From positions 62,001 through 126,000 of the forward strand of contig NZ_JAIVMG010000009.1 in NCBI RefSeq assembly GCF_020177335.1: a stretch of 64,000 nucleotides of DNA, read 5' to 3'. Position numbers and translations under genes: made by a program. The stretch comes from Stappia indica. Its GTDB lineage: Bacteria; Pseudomonadota; Alphaproteobacteria; Rhizobiales; Stappiaceae. Positions within the stretch are counted from its first letter, which is position 1, and each line of letters opens with the position of its first letter. Of the stretch, positions 1 to 6,741 are shown piece after piece. The notes beneath the pieces are model-generated. The model was not told the origin of the DNA and did not search any database. It worked only from the letters and a program-made list of their open reading frames with translations.

Positions 1-858
1 CCCTCGGGAACCGGCGGCTTTCGCGCCGAGCCCGGGCGCTATCACCTGATCGTGGCAATGGCCTGCCCCTGGGCACACCGGACGCTGATCGTTCGCGCGC
101 TCAAGGGCTTACAGGACATCGTCACCGTGTCGCGGGTGGAGCCCCTGATGCTGGACGATGGCTGGACCTTCGCCGACCCGGAGCCGGAAACCGGCGCGCT
201 GACCGCCTGGCAGGTCTACGTCAAGGCCGACCCGCAGTTCACCGGCCGGGCGACCGTGCCGATCCTGTGGGACCGGAAACAGCGCACCATCGTGTCCAAC
301 GAATCGGCGGAGATCATCCGCATGTTCAACAGCGCCTTCGACGGGCTTGCCGGCGTCGACGCAGCGCTCGACCTCTACCCGGAAGATCTGCGCGGCGAGA
401 TCGACGCGCTCAACGCCCGTATCTACGATCGGGTCAACAACGGGGTCTACAAGGCGGGCTTTGCCACCAGCCAGGCGGCCTATGACGAGGCGGTCACCGC
501 GCTGTTTTCCGCCCTGGACGATCTGGACCAGCGGCTCGCCACCCGCCGTTATCTGACCGGCGCGCGGATCACCGAGGCCGACTGGCGCCTGTTCACCACC
601 CTGTTGCGCTTCGATCCGGTCTATGTCGGCCATTTCAAGTGCAACATCCGCCGCATCGCCGACTATCCGAACCTCTCCGGCTATCTGCGCGAACTCTACC
701 AGATCCCCGGCATCGCCGAGACCTTCGACCTGGCCGCCACCAAGCTGCACTACTACGGCTCGCACGCGACCATCAATCCGACCGGCATCGTGCCGGCCGG
801 ACCGGAGATGGACCTAGCCGCGCCGCATGGGCGAGACCGGCTGCTGGCGGCGGTCTGA
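1..858 (+). CDS. Glutathionyl-hydroquinone reductase (Xi-class GST), 5' end outside window
   Basis: The frame is open from base 1, so the start lies upstream of the window; the GTG/ATG codons at 52-60 are internal. The visible part begins with FRAEPGRYHL and then CPWAHRT, the CPWAHR motif of the Xi-class (YqjG/EcmB) GSTs, where the Cys reduces glutathionyl-hydroquinones. A thioredoxin-like N-terminal part is followed by an all-helical C-terminal domain with IYDRVNNGVYKAGFATSQ and a C-terminal region (residues DPVYVGHFKCN, then YPNLSGYLRELYQ) typical of the family. It is probably a cytosolic, glutathione-dependent detoxification or quinone-repair enzyme. It converges on the Nudix gene with only 15 bases between stops. 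The family call is firm; the physiological substrate is inferred. Confidence 0.93.
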   Translation, partial: PSGTGGFRAEPGRYHLIVAMACPWAHRTLIVRALKGLQDIVTVSRVEPLMLDDGWTFADPEPETGALTAWQVYVKADPQFTGRATVPILWDRKQRTIVSNESAEIIRMFNSAFDGLAGVDAALDLYPEDLRGEIDALNARIYDRVNNGVYKAGFATSQAAYDEAVTALFSALDDLDQRLATRRYLTGARITEADWRLFTTLLRFDPVYVGHFKCNIRRIADYPNLSGYLRELYQIPGIAETFDLAATKLHYYGSHATINPTGIVPAGPEMDLAAPHGRDRLLAAV

Positions 859-873
859 CGCATCCCGGCGCGC

Positions 874-1377
874 TCACCACACCTCGGACACCGGCGCCGC
901 GCCGGCGAGCTCCGCCAGCCGGCGGCGGGTGGCCGGGGTAGTGCCCTCGGGCAGATCGGCGAGCGGAAAGAACCCCGCCTCGCGGATTTCCACATTGGGG
1001 GCCAGCGCCCCCTCCGGCACGGTGAAGCGCGACACCCGGTAAAGCGCCACATGGTCGCGCGGATGACCTTGCGCATTGTGATAGATCGCGAACAGCTCCG
1101 GCGCGGCCTCGCACAGAACACCGGTTTCCTCCGCCAGCTCCCGGCACGCGGCCGCAGCCAACGTTTCGCCCGGATCGACCCCGCCACCCGGCAGGTACCA
1201 GCCGGGAAGGTAACTGTGCCGCACCAGCAACACCGAACCGCCGACGCTGCCATTGCCGCCGCGCCCTGCGTCGATCACGGCGACCCGCGCGCCAAGCGTC
1301 ATCGCCCGGCGCCATCTGGCCCCGCTGAGAACAACCGCACGCACCAGCCGCGTGACCAGCGATGGAGACCTGCTCAT
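874..1377 (-). CDS. Nudix hydrolase
   Basis: A protein of about 167 aa starting [14 protein letters not shown]. The Nudix box is complete: [10 protein letters not shown], then REL-AEETGV (G-x5-E-x7-RE-x2-EE-x-G-hydrophobic), so the Mg-dependent pyrophosphohydrolase chemistry should be intact. The N-terminal helix of about 30 residues before the GARVAVID strand is seen in related alphaproteobacterial Nudix proteins. The reading frame stays open to 1605, but those upstream residues are low-complexity and Arg-rich, so I prefer the ATG at 1377. The substrate (NDP-X type, possibly NDP-sugar or an oxidised nucleotide) cannot be read from the sequence. Confidence 0.85.
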   Translation of the reverse strand: MSRSPSLVTRLVRAVVLSGARWRRAMTLGARVAVIDAGRGGNGSVGGSVLLVRHSYLPGWYLPGGGVDPGETLAAAACRELAEETGVLCEAAPELFAIYHNAQGHPRDHVALYRVSRFTVPEGALAPNVEIREAGFFPLADLPEGTTPATRRRLAELAGAAPVSEVW

Positions 1378-1644
1378 TCCGTCTGTTTCCCTGTTCTGCC
1401 CCTGACGCACCTCGCCCCCTTGGCTCTCGCCGCCACACTTGGCGGCGAGGACCTTCATTGCCCGGCTTGACGAAATCCGGCCGCCGTTCCGGTCTCGATC
1501 GTGACGAGTGGCCTCGGATGACGGGTCGAAGCGCCTGCGGAGGCGCGAGATACCCAGCCAGATGCAACCAAAAGATTGACTCTCCCCGCGCTCCCCCCAT
1601 CTCAAAGGCAGGTTTTTTCATGCCGGCGGGGTTTGCAAGAGACA

Positions 1645-2817
1645 ATGCTCAAAATCATCCTGATGATCCTCGCGCCGGTCGTGCTGGCAATTGCAGCCGT
1701 GGTTTACCTGGAGTATCGGGCCTTCGCCTTCTCGGCCCCGGCCCTGCCCGAGACCGGGTCTCCCGCAAACAGCCTTGAAACAATCGCCGACTGGCTGGAG
1801 CAGTTGCACACGGACGGCCACTTCACCGGCAGCGTGCTCGTCAGCCACCGCGGTATTCCCATTCTGGAAAAACACCTCGGCCCCATCGGCCCTGACGGCG
1901 CCCGGCCGATCACCGCGCGTACAAGCTTCAACCTCGCCTCCGTTACCAAGCAATTCACCGCCACTGCGGTCCTGCGCCTTGAACAGGAAGGCCTGTTGAA
2001 GCGTGGCGATGCGGTGACGCGGTATCTACCGGAGCTCAAGCGCTATCCCGGCATCACCATCTATCACCTTCTGGCGGGCACGTCCGGCCTGCCCGACTAC
2101 GTGTCAGCCGATCCACCGCTGGCAAAGGGGGGCCAGATGGTAACGCCTGAACTCCTGCTCAACTGGCTGGCACTGTCCGCCCCCTCCGGCGGCTTCCCAC
2201 CTGGCAGCCGATATGAGTACAGCAACACCGGCTACCTGGTTCTGGCCCAGCTCGTCGCCCGCGTTTCCGGAAAGCCCTATGCCCAATACATGCAGGACAC
2301 ATTCTTTGAACCGCTCGGCATGAAAGACACTCAGGTCTTCCACAAGGGCATCGAGCGAGAGCCGGCCGAACGGGCGCTCGGAATGCGCAAGAGGTTCTTC
2401 TATCGCGGCGCCTTCGTTCTTTACGACCTCAACCGGTTTGACGGCGGCGCCGGCGACGGCAACATCTACGCCTCACCGCGCGACCTGGTCACCTGGCATG
2501 AGGCCCTGCGCGATGGGCGCGCCCTCGATCGCCAGTTTCACGCCCTTCTGACCGAACCGGTTCGTCTGGAGGATGGCACCGTCGTCGCCGACGAGATTTT
2601 TGGCAAGAACACCTCGGTTGGCCTTGCCTGGAACACCAATCGTCTTCCCGCTCTCAATGTCTACGGTCGCTGGCAGGGCTTCTCGAACTACTACTATCGC
2701 GATGACAGAAGGGATCTGGTGATCGTGTTTCTCGCCAACAGCGCTCATTTTCTCCCGTTCGCGGAAATCACCGACATGCTGACAAGCGCTGTCGACAAGG
2801 CGGTCGGCGAGGATTGA
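1645..2817 (+). CDS. Serine hydrolase, beta-lactamase/class C-like, membrane-anchored
   Basis: A 390-aa protein with an N-terminal hydrophobic segment (residues about 2-21, MLKIILMILAPVVLAIAAVV) that should anchor or export it. The class C beta-lactamase/D-Ala-D-Ala peptidase fold is shown by the SxxK nucleophile motif (NLASVTKQFTA) and the YxN motif (YSNTGYLVLAQLV). The usual C-terminal HxG/KTG position is not clear and may be GRWQGFSNYYY. Likely periplasmic, acting as an esterase, peptidase or amidase of the penicillin-binding-protein-like group rather than a resistance beta-lactamase. The ATG at 1645 is preferred because the signal anchor starts there and a purine-rich CAAGAGA precedes it; the open frame extends to 1576. 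Confidence 0.85.
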   Translation: MLKIILMILAPVVLAIAAVVYLEYRAFAFSAPALPETGSPANSLETIADWLEQLHTDGHFTGSVLVSHRGIPILEKHLGPIGPDGARPITARTSFNLASVTKQFTATAVLRLEQEGLLKRGDAVTRYLPELKRYPGITIYHLLAGTSGLPDYVSADPPLAKGGQMVTPELLLNWLALSAPSGGFPPGSRYEYSNTGYLVLAQLVARVSGKPYAQYMQDTFFEPLGMKDTQVFHKGIEREPAERALGMRKRFFYRGAFVLYDLNRFDGGAGDGNIYASPRDLVTWHEALRDGRALDRQFHALLTEPVRLEDGTVVADEIFGKNTSVGLAWNTNRLPALNVYGRWQGFSNYYYRDDRRDLVIVFLANSAHFLPFAEITDMLTSAVDKAVGED

Positions 2818-3101
2818 AGCCGGTGCAAGGGGTGGCCTTGCAAGCCACTCTCCCCGTCCGCCCGGCCAGCCCAAAGAGCCTTGCCGCCTCGCCCACCAGC
2901 CGCCCCTTTCGCCCGACGGGTCGAAAGGACACGTAGACACAAGAACTTACCTCACCATGCGCGCCGTGCATGGGAGGCCTGCGGTCTTCGCCCTTGTTTG
3001 CCGCTACGTCAACGCGCATCTTGCGGGTGCAGCCGACAAGGTGAGGACGCGCGATGCGCGCGCCCGCCAATTCGGTGTTGCGGCACCCAAAGGAGATAGA
3101 G

Positions 3102-3215
3102 ATGCTGTCCGCGTTCTTCGCAAAGCGCAATCGCCGTCGCTTTCACTGGCGGCCGGCTGTCGATCTGACCAACCCCCGCATTGCGGCGGCTCTGACGACC
3201 TTCAGCAGCAACTGA
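3102..3215 (+). CDS. Putative 37-aa small basic protein
   Basis: ATG at 3102 is preceded by AAAGGAGATAGAG, one of the best ribosome binding sites in the window. The 37-codon product begins MLSAFFAKRNRRRFHWRP and ends ALTTFSSN. It has a short hydrophobic N-terminus, a run of basic and aromatic residues (KRNRRRFHW) and a more neutral C-terminus. A strong intrinsic terminator lies about 120 bases downstream (3334-3367), so the ORF sits in its own short transcript of about 0.3 kb or less. It could be a membrane-associated microprotein, or a leader peptide controlling the terminator, but no biosynthetic gene follows to be controlled: the next gene starts right after the terminator. I do not recognise a family. 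Confidence 0.45.
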   Translation: MLSAFFAKRNRRRFHWRPAVDLTNPRIAAALTTFSSN

Positions 3216-3333
3216 TCCAATGTCCTGTGGATGAGGCCGCGCGAGATGTGCGGCCCGGTCCGGAACATTTTGGCCGCCAGCCCCCTGTTTCCGCGCCTTT
3301 GCCGCGAAGAGGGGCGCGGAACGGCTTGGCTCG

Positions 3334-3367
3334 AAAGCGCCCGAACGGCTCGTTCGCGGCGCTTTTT
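3334..3367 (+). terminator. Intrinsic terminator
   Basis: A perfect hairpin: AAAGCGCC followed by CGAACG, loop GCT, then CGTTCG and GGCGCTTT with one unpaired C, ending in a run of five T. It lies between the 37-codon ORF and the metallophosphoesterase gene, whose start is only about 37 bases further on. Confidence 0.8.
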
Positions 3368-3404
3368 GCTTGACCGGCCGCCCCGATCTTCCTGATGTGG
3401 GCCG

Positions 3405-4310
3405 ATGTTCGTTCTTGCCCATCTCTCCGATCCGCATCTGGGTCCCCTGCCCGAAACCCGCCTTCGCGAACTCATGTCGAAGCGGGTGCTGGGCTATGTC
3501 AACTGGCACCGCAACCGCGCCCGCAGTATGACCGCCACCTGGCTCGACGGTCTCATCAAAGACATGCAGGCCCAGCCGCTCGACCACGTCGCCCTGACCG
3601 GCGATCTGGTGAACATCGCCCTCGATCTGGAGATCTCGGCGGCACGGCGCTGGCTGGAAACGCTGGCGCCGCCGACTGAAATGTCGCTGGTGCCCGGCAA
3701 CCACGATGCCTATGTTCCCGGCGCCCTGCGCCGGGCGGTCCACGCCTGGGCGCCCTACATGACCGGCGACCGCGAAACCGCCCCTGCCTTTCCCTATGTG
3801 CGCCGGCGCGGCCCGGTGGCGCTGGTTGGCGTCTCCAGCGCCCGTGCCAGTGGCCCCTGGCTGGCGACCGGCCGGGTCGGCGCCCGGCAGGCACGGGACC
3901 TGCGTGACCTTCTGGAAACGTTGAAGGACGAAGGTCTGTTCCGCATCGTCATGCTGCATCATCCGCCGCAGCAACGGGCCACCGCCTGGAACAAGCGACT
4001 GACCGATGCCTCGCGCATCCGCGCCGCCGTCAAGCGCGCCGGCTGCGAGTTGATCCTGCATGGCCACACCCATCTGGCGACCCGCACCGCCATTGACGGG
4101 CCGGACGGACCGGTGCCGGTGATCTGCGTGCCTTCCGCCTCCAACGCACCGGGACACAAACGCCCGCCCGCGCGCTACAACCTGTTTCGGATTTCCGGCA
4201 AGGTAGGCGCCTGGCGCTGCGACATGGAAGAGCGCGGCTATGACGCGAGGGCGGCGGAGCTTGCCGCCGAGGTGCGCCTGCTGGGCCGGCACCGGCTCGT
4301 CATTCCCTGA
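3405..4310 (+). CDS. Metallophosphoesterase (calcineurin-like)
   Basis: A 301-aa cytosolic protein with the full set of calcineurin-type metal-binding motifs in order: D-x-H (LSDPHLG, residues 8-10), GD (LTGDLVN), GNHD (VPGNHDAY), HH (MLHHPP) and GHTH (LHGHTHLA). All bimetal ligands are present, so it should be an active phosphoesterase. The substrate is unknown; the arrangement resembles the Icc/CpdA-like branch (cAMP phosphodiesterase or a related activity). It starts just after an intrinsic terminator, so it is likely to have its own promoter within that short gap or to rely on partial readthrough. It converges on the 4355-4960 gene. Confidence 0.9.
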   Translation: MFVLAHLSDPHLGPLPETRLRELMSKRVLGYVNWHRNRARSMTATWLDGLIKDMQAQPLDHVALTGDLVNIALDLEISAARRWLETLAPPTEMSLVPGNHDAYVPGALRRAVHAWAPYMTGDRETAPAFPYVRRRGPVALVGVSSARASGPWLATGRVGARQARDLRDLLETLKDEGLFRIVMLHHPPQQRATAWNKRLTDASRIRAAVKRAGCELILHGHTHLATRTAIDGPDGPVPVICVPSASNAPGHKRPPARYNLFRISGKVGAWRCDMEERGYDARAAELAAEVRLLGRHRLVIP

Positions 4311-4354
4311 TGACAGGGTCCTGAAGGGGCACGACCAGCGTGCGGTCAGGCAGA

Positions 4355-4960
4355 TCAGTTGATCGGATTGGCGAACCAGGCAAAGCCGATCAGGCCGATG
4401 ACACCGACCATCAAGCCGATGGCGAAGGCCGCGAACGGCCCCCACAGCCCATGCACATTCGGGACCGGCGGCGTGGCGCCGGTGACGGTGTTCACCGCCG
4501 GCTCGTTGCGCGCCGGCTCACGCAGGCGCTTGGACAGCCAGTCGCCTTCCACCGCGCGCTCGCGCTCCAGCACCCGTTCGGCGATATACTCGGTGATGCA
4601 ATCGGCCATGTCGTCGAGTTCGGGCGTTTCCAGAATGACCGTGCGGCCAAGCCGGGTGTCCTTCACGAATCGGTAGACCCGCTTGTCCCGTCCCATGGTG
4701 ACATGGCTGGTGATGTCGATCCAAAGGCGCGGCAGGTTGCCCGGCACGATCTGGAAGGAAAACTGATCGTCATCCTCCGGCACTTCCTTGAAGACGTCCT
4801 GCAGTTCGTCGGCCAGCATCTCCAGCCGGGCGCGTTCCGATTCCTGTAATTCGACAACGACATCAGTGCGTTCGACTTCAGAGAACTTGACCTTGCGGAT
4901 GGCATCCCGGAGACTGCGCACCTTGGCGTGGGGCACAACATTGTCGCGCGTTCTGGTCAT
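4355..4960 (-). CDS. Conserved hypothetical protein with C-terminal membrane anchor
   Basis: About 201 aa from the ATG at 4960 (MTRTRDNVVPHAKVRSLRDAI). Residues 1-150 are soluble and charged, with a repeated acidic/Glu-rich pattern (LQESERARLEMLADELQDVFKEVPEDDDQFSFQ) followed by a beta-rich part (LPRLWIDITSHVTMGRDKRVYRFVKD). A single hydrophobic helix (GPFAAFAIGLMVGVIGLIGFAWF) lies at the extreme C-terminus, so it looks like a tail-anchored inner-membrane protein with its bulk in the cytosol. I recognise no catalytic motif. The frame is open to 5101 but the extra part would cross the AT-rich divergent promoter region. Confidence 0.7.
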   Translation of the reverse strand: MTRTRDNVVPHAKVRSLRDAIRKVKFSEVERTDVVVELQESERARLEMLADELQDVFKEVPEDDDQFSFQIVPGNLPRLWIDITSHVTMGRDKRVYRFVKDTRLGRTVILETPELDDMADCITEYIAERVLERERAVEGDWLSKRLREPARNEPAVNTVTGATPPVPNVHGLWGPFAAFAIGLMVGVIGLIGFAWFANPIN

Positions 4961-5138
4961 GCGTTTTCCTGTCCTCAACCGGCAGTCTCGGCGGCCGGGG
5001 TGATTCCAGCCGGTAAATGAACCCTTAACGAAAGTGATTACCACAAAAGTCGGGACCACGGCAGCAGCCGGCCAAAGCCCCTCGCAGTCGTCCACGACCA
5101 AAGGTCAAATCATGGTTAACAAGGATTAAGACATTCCG

Positions 5139-5621
5139 ATGGCAACCGTCTCCAGTATCGACCGGGTCGCACAGGCGGCCAGCACCGCCAACCTGCCGAT
5201 TTCCATTCTTCAGATGCCGGAGTCGACTCGCACCGCCCAGGATGCGGCGAACGCCTGCGGCTGCACCGTCGCCGAAATCGTCAAGTCGCTGGTGTTCCTC
5301 GGCGCCGACAGCGACGCGGTGATCCTGCTTCTGGTGTCCGGCGACAACCGGGTGGATGAGGCCGCCGTCGCAAGCCGCATCGGCGAGGCGCTCGCCCGTC
5401 CGAACGGGCGCACCGTGCGCGAGCGCACCGGCTATGCCATCGGCGGCGTTCCCCCGCTCGGCCATGCGTCCGATGTCGCCATCTACATCGACGAGGATCT
5501 GTTGGGCTTTGGCTCGGTCTGGGCCGCCGCCGGCACGCCGAACAGCGTCTTTTCCGTGTCGCCGCAGGCCCTGAAAGACGCGACCGGCGCCCGGGTGCTG
5601 AAGATGACCGGCGAGGCCTGA
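5139..5621 (+). CDS. YbaK/EbsC-family aminoacyl-tRNA deacylase
   Basis: A 160-aa single-domain protein of the YbaK/ProX/INS superfamily, with the characteristic VAEIVKSLVFLG segment (the conserved Lys of the editing pocket), the LLLVSGDNRVDE strand and the GYAIGGVPPLGH loop. Family members hydrolyse mischarged tRNAs, typically Cys- or Ala-tRNA(Pro), in trans. Length matches a free-standing deacylase. The gene is divergent from the 4355-4960 gene. The exact tRNA specificity cannot be assigned from sequence. Confidence 0.9.
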   Translation: MATVSSIDRVAQAASTANLPISILQMPESTRTAQDAANACGCTVAEIVKSLVFLGADSDAVILLLVSGDNRVDEAAVASRIGEALARPNGRTVRERTGYAIGGVPPLGHASDVAIYIDEDLLGFGSVWAAAGTPNSVFSVSPQALKDATGARVLKMTGEA

Positions 5622-5637
5622 GCGCCAGGGGCAGGAC

Positions 5638-6249
5638 CTACCCGCCGATCAGCGGCACATGCGGGGCAACGTCTTCCGGCAGCAGGCCAGAGAGGCGCGG
5701 ATCATCGGCGATCTCGATCGCCCGCTTGTAGGCGCTGAACCCGCTGGAACGATAGAAGCCGACGGCCTTCTGGCTGTCGGCGGTGCAGGTGTGCACCCAG
5801 AACCGGAGGGTTTGCGGACGGGACCACACCAGATCCAGCGCCTGGTTCATCAGCCAGCGACCGGCACCGCCGCCGAGCATTTCCGGCACCAGCCCGAAAT
5901 AGGAAAGCTCCACATCCGACGGGTCGGCGAAATCGAGCTCCAGCAGCCCGACCGGCTCGCCCGCCCGGATCACCTGATAGATTTCGTTCCCGGGCTTGCG
6001 CAGGATCTCGGTCAAGGCCTCATCGCTGATCTCGAGCCGCCCAAACCAGAGCCAATCCGCGCCGATCCGGCGAAACAGAGCCCGATAGGCATGCGGCTCG
6101 GGGTCGGTGACCCGCTGCAGGCTCAGGTCCGGCCGGTCCGCAGAGCGCGCTTCCGGCCGTTCGTGCATCTCCAGATAGGTGACAATGCTGGCGATCTTGC
6201 CCGCAGGCAGGTCGGTGTAGCCGGAAAGACTGACGGACAGCGTGGACAT
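5638..6249 (-). CDS. GNAT-family N-acetyltransferase
   Basis: About 203 aa from the ATG at 6249 (MSTLSVSLSGYTDLPAGKIASIVTYLEM). The GNAT core is visible: AGEPVGLLELDF (beta 4), ELSYFGLVPEMLGGGAGRWLMNQAL (acetyl-CoA loop, here GGGAG in place of the usual Q/R-x-x-G-x-G/A) and FWVHTCTADSQKAVGFYRSSGFSAYKR (motif B). The N-terminal 60 residues are family-specific. An upstream ATG at 6282 would add 11 residues; I chose 6249 because CAGGG precedes it at a fair distance. The substrate is unknown. The divergent region to 6423 holds a CtrA-like box on the other side. Confidence 0.85.
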   Translation of the reverse strand: MSTLSVSLSGYTDLPAGKIASIVTYLEMHERPEARSADRPDLSLQRVTDPEPHAYRALFRRIGADWLWFGRLEISDEALTEILRKPGNEIYQVIRAGEPVGLLELDFADPSDVELSYFGLVPEMLGGGAGRWLMNQALDLVWSRPQTLRFWVHTCTADSQKAVGFYRSSGFSAYKRAIEIADDPRLSGLLPEDVAPHVPLIGG

Positions 6250-6347
6250 GGCAAGACCCTGAAAGGCTGGACTGTGGATCATGGGTGGGCAGCCTCAGGT
6301 ACGCCGGCCCGCCGCCGCGATCAAGTCTCAGCGCCCCGCCCAACAGG

Positions 6348-6364
6348 TTAACGGGCTGTTAACC
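6348..6364 (+). promoter_or_regulatory. CtrA-binding box (TTAA-N7-TTAACC)
   Basis: TTAA at 6348-6351, seven bases, then TTAACC at 6359-6364: an exact match to the consensus for the cell-cycle regulator CtrA. It lies about 60-75 bases upstream of the ATG of the 93-aa gene, a suitable position for a -35-overlapping activator site. It could also act on the GNAT gene to the left, but the orientation of the CC extension and the spacing favour the rightward gene. Confidence 0.65.
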
Positions 6365-6423
6365 CAATCCCCGTCACACTGCTCCTGAATGTAGTCCCTC
6401 GCGCAGGACCCAGACCGCCCGCC

Positions 6424-6705
6424 ATGCCTCTCATCGGCAAATCCTTCGGCAAAGCCCAGCAGTTCTCATTCTATGAGCGGAACAAGGCCTGGCGTGCCAA
6501 GCAGCGCGAGCATTCAGAGAAGTTCATCAACCAGCAGGCTGTCGCCGCCAATGTCTTCGGCGTGGGGCTCAACGCCACCCAGAGCGCGACCCAGCTCCTG
6601 TTCCAGCAGGTGGCGCAACGGGTGCAGAACGAGGCCCAGGCCAAGATCGACGAGAAGAACGGCGCCATCGACAAGGCCATCGAGTCCCTCGACATCAAGG
6701 TCTGA
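6424..6705 (+). CDS. Small 93-aa protein, probable CtrA-regulon member
   Basis: The product (MPLIGKSFGKAQQFSFYERNKAWRAKQREHSEKF...) has no signal peptide. It is mostly predicted helical, with Gln/Ala/Asn-rich heptad-like stretches (NQQAVAANVFGVGLNATQSATQLLFQQVAQRVQNEAQAKIDEKNGAIDKAIESL). The composition (Q, A, N, T, S with few aromatic residues) resembles flagellar axial proteins and their helpers, but it is far too short for a flagellin. It converges on flhA (36 bases between stops) and has a consensus CtrA box upstream. A role in motility or a polar process is inferred from context only. Confidence 0.7.
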   Translation: MPLIGKSFGKAQQFSFYERNKAWRAKQREHSEKFINQQAVAANVFGVGLNATQSATQLLFQQVAQRVQNEAQAKIDEKNGAIDKAIESLDIKV

Positions 6706-6741
6706 CGCCGCCGCACCGCCCATACCCCGCACATCTCCCGG

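Noticed and set aside
2824-2842. Hairpin TGCAAGG/CCTTGCA after the serine hydrolase gene
   Set aside because: Only seven base pairs and no T tract, so I do not call it a terminator.
2957-3373. 138-codon frame overlapping the small 37-codon ORF
   Set aside because: Its ATG has no good Shine-Dalgarno and it runs through the terminator; the 37-codon frame has the strong ribosome binding site.
5112-5129. TTAACCAT-type CtrA site upstream of the YbaK gene
   Set aside because: The spacing between TTAA elements is six, not seven, and it lies only about 10 bases from the ybaK ATG, so a functional CtrA site for that gene is unlikely.
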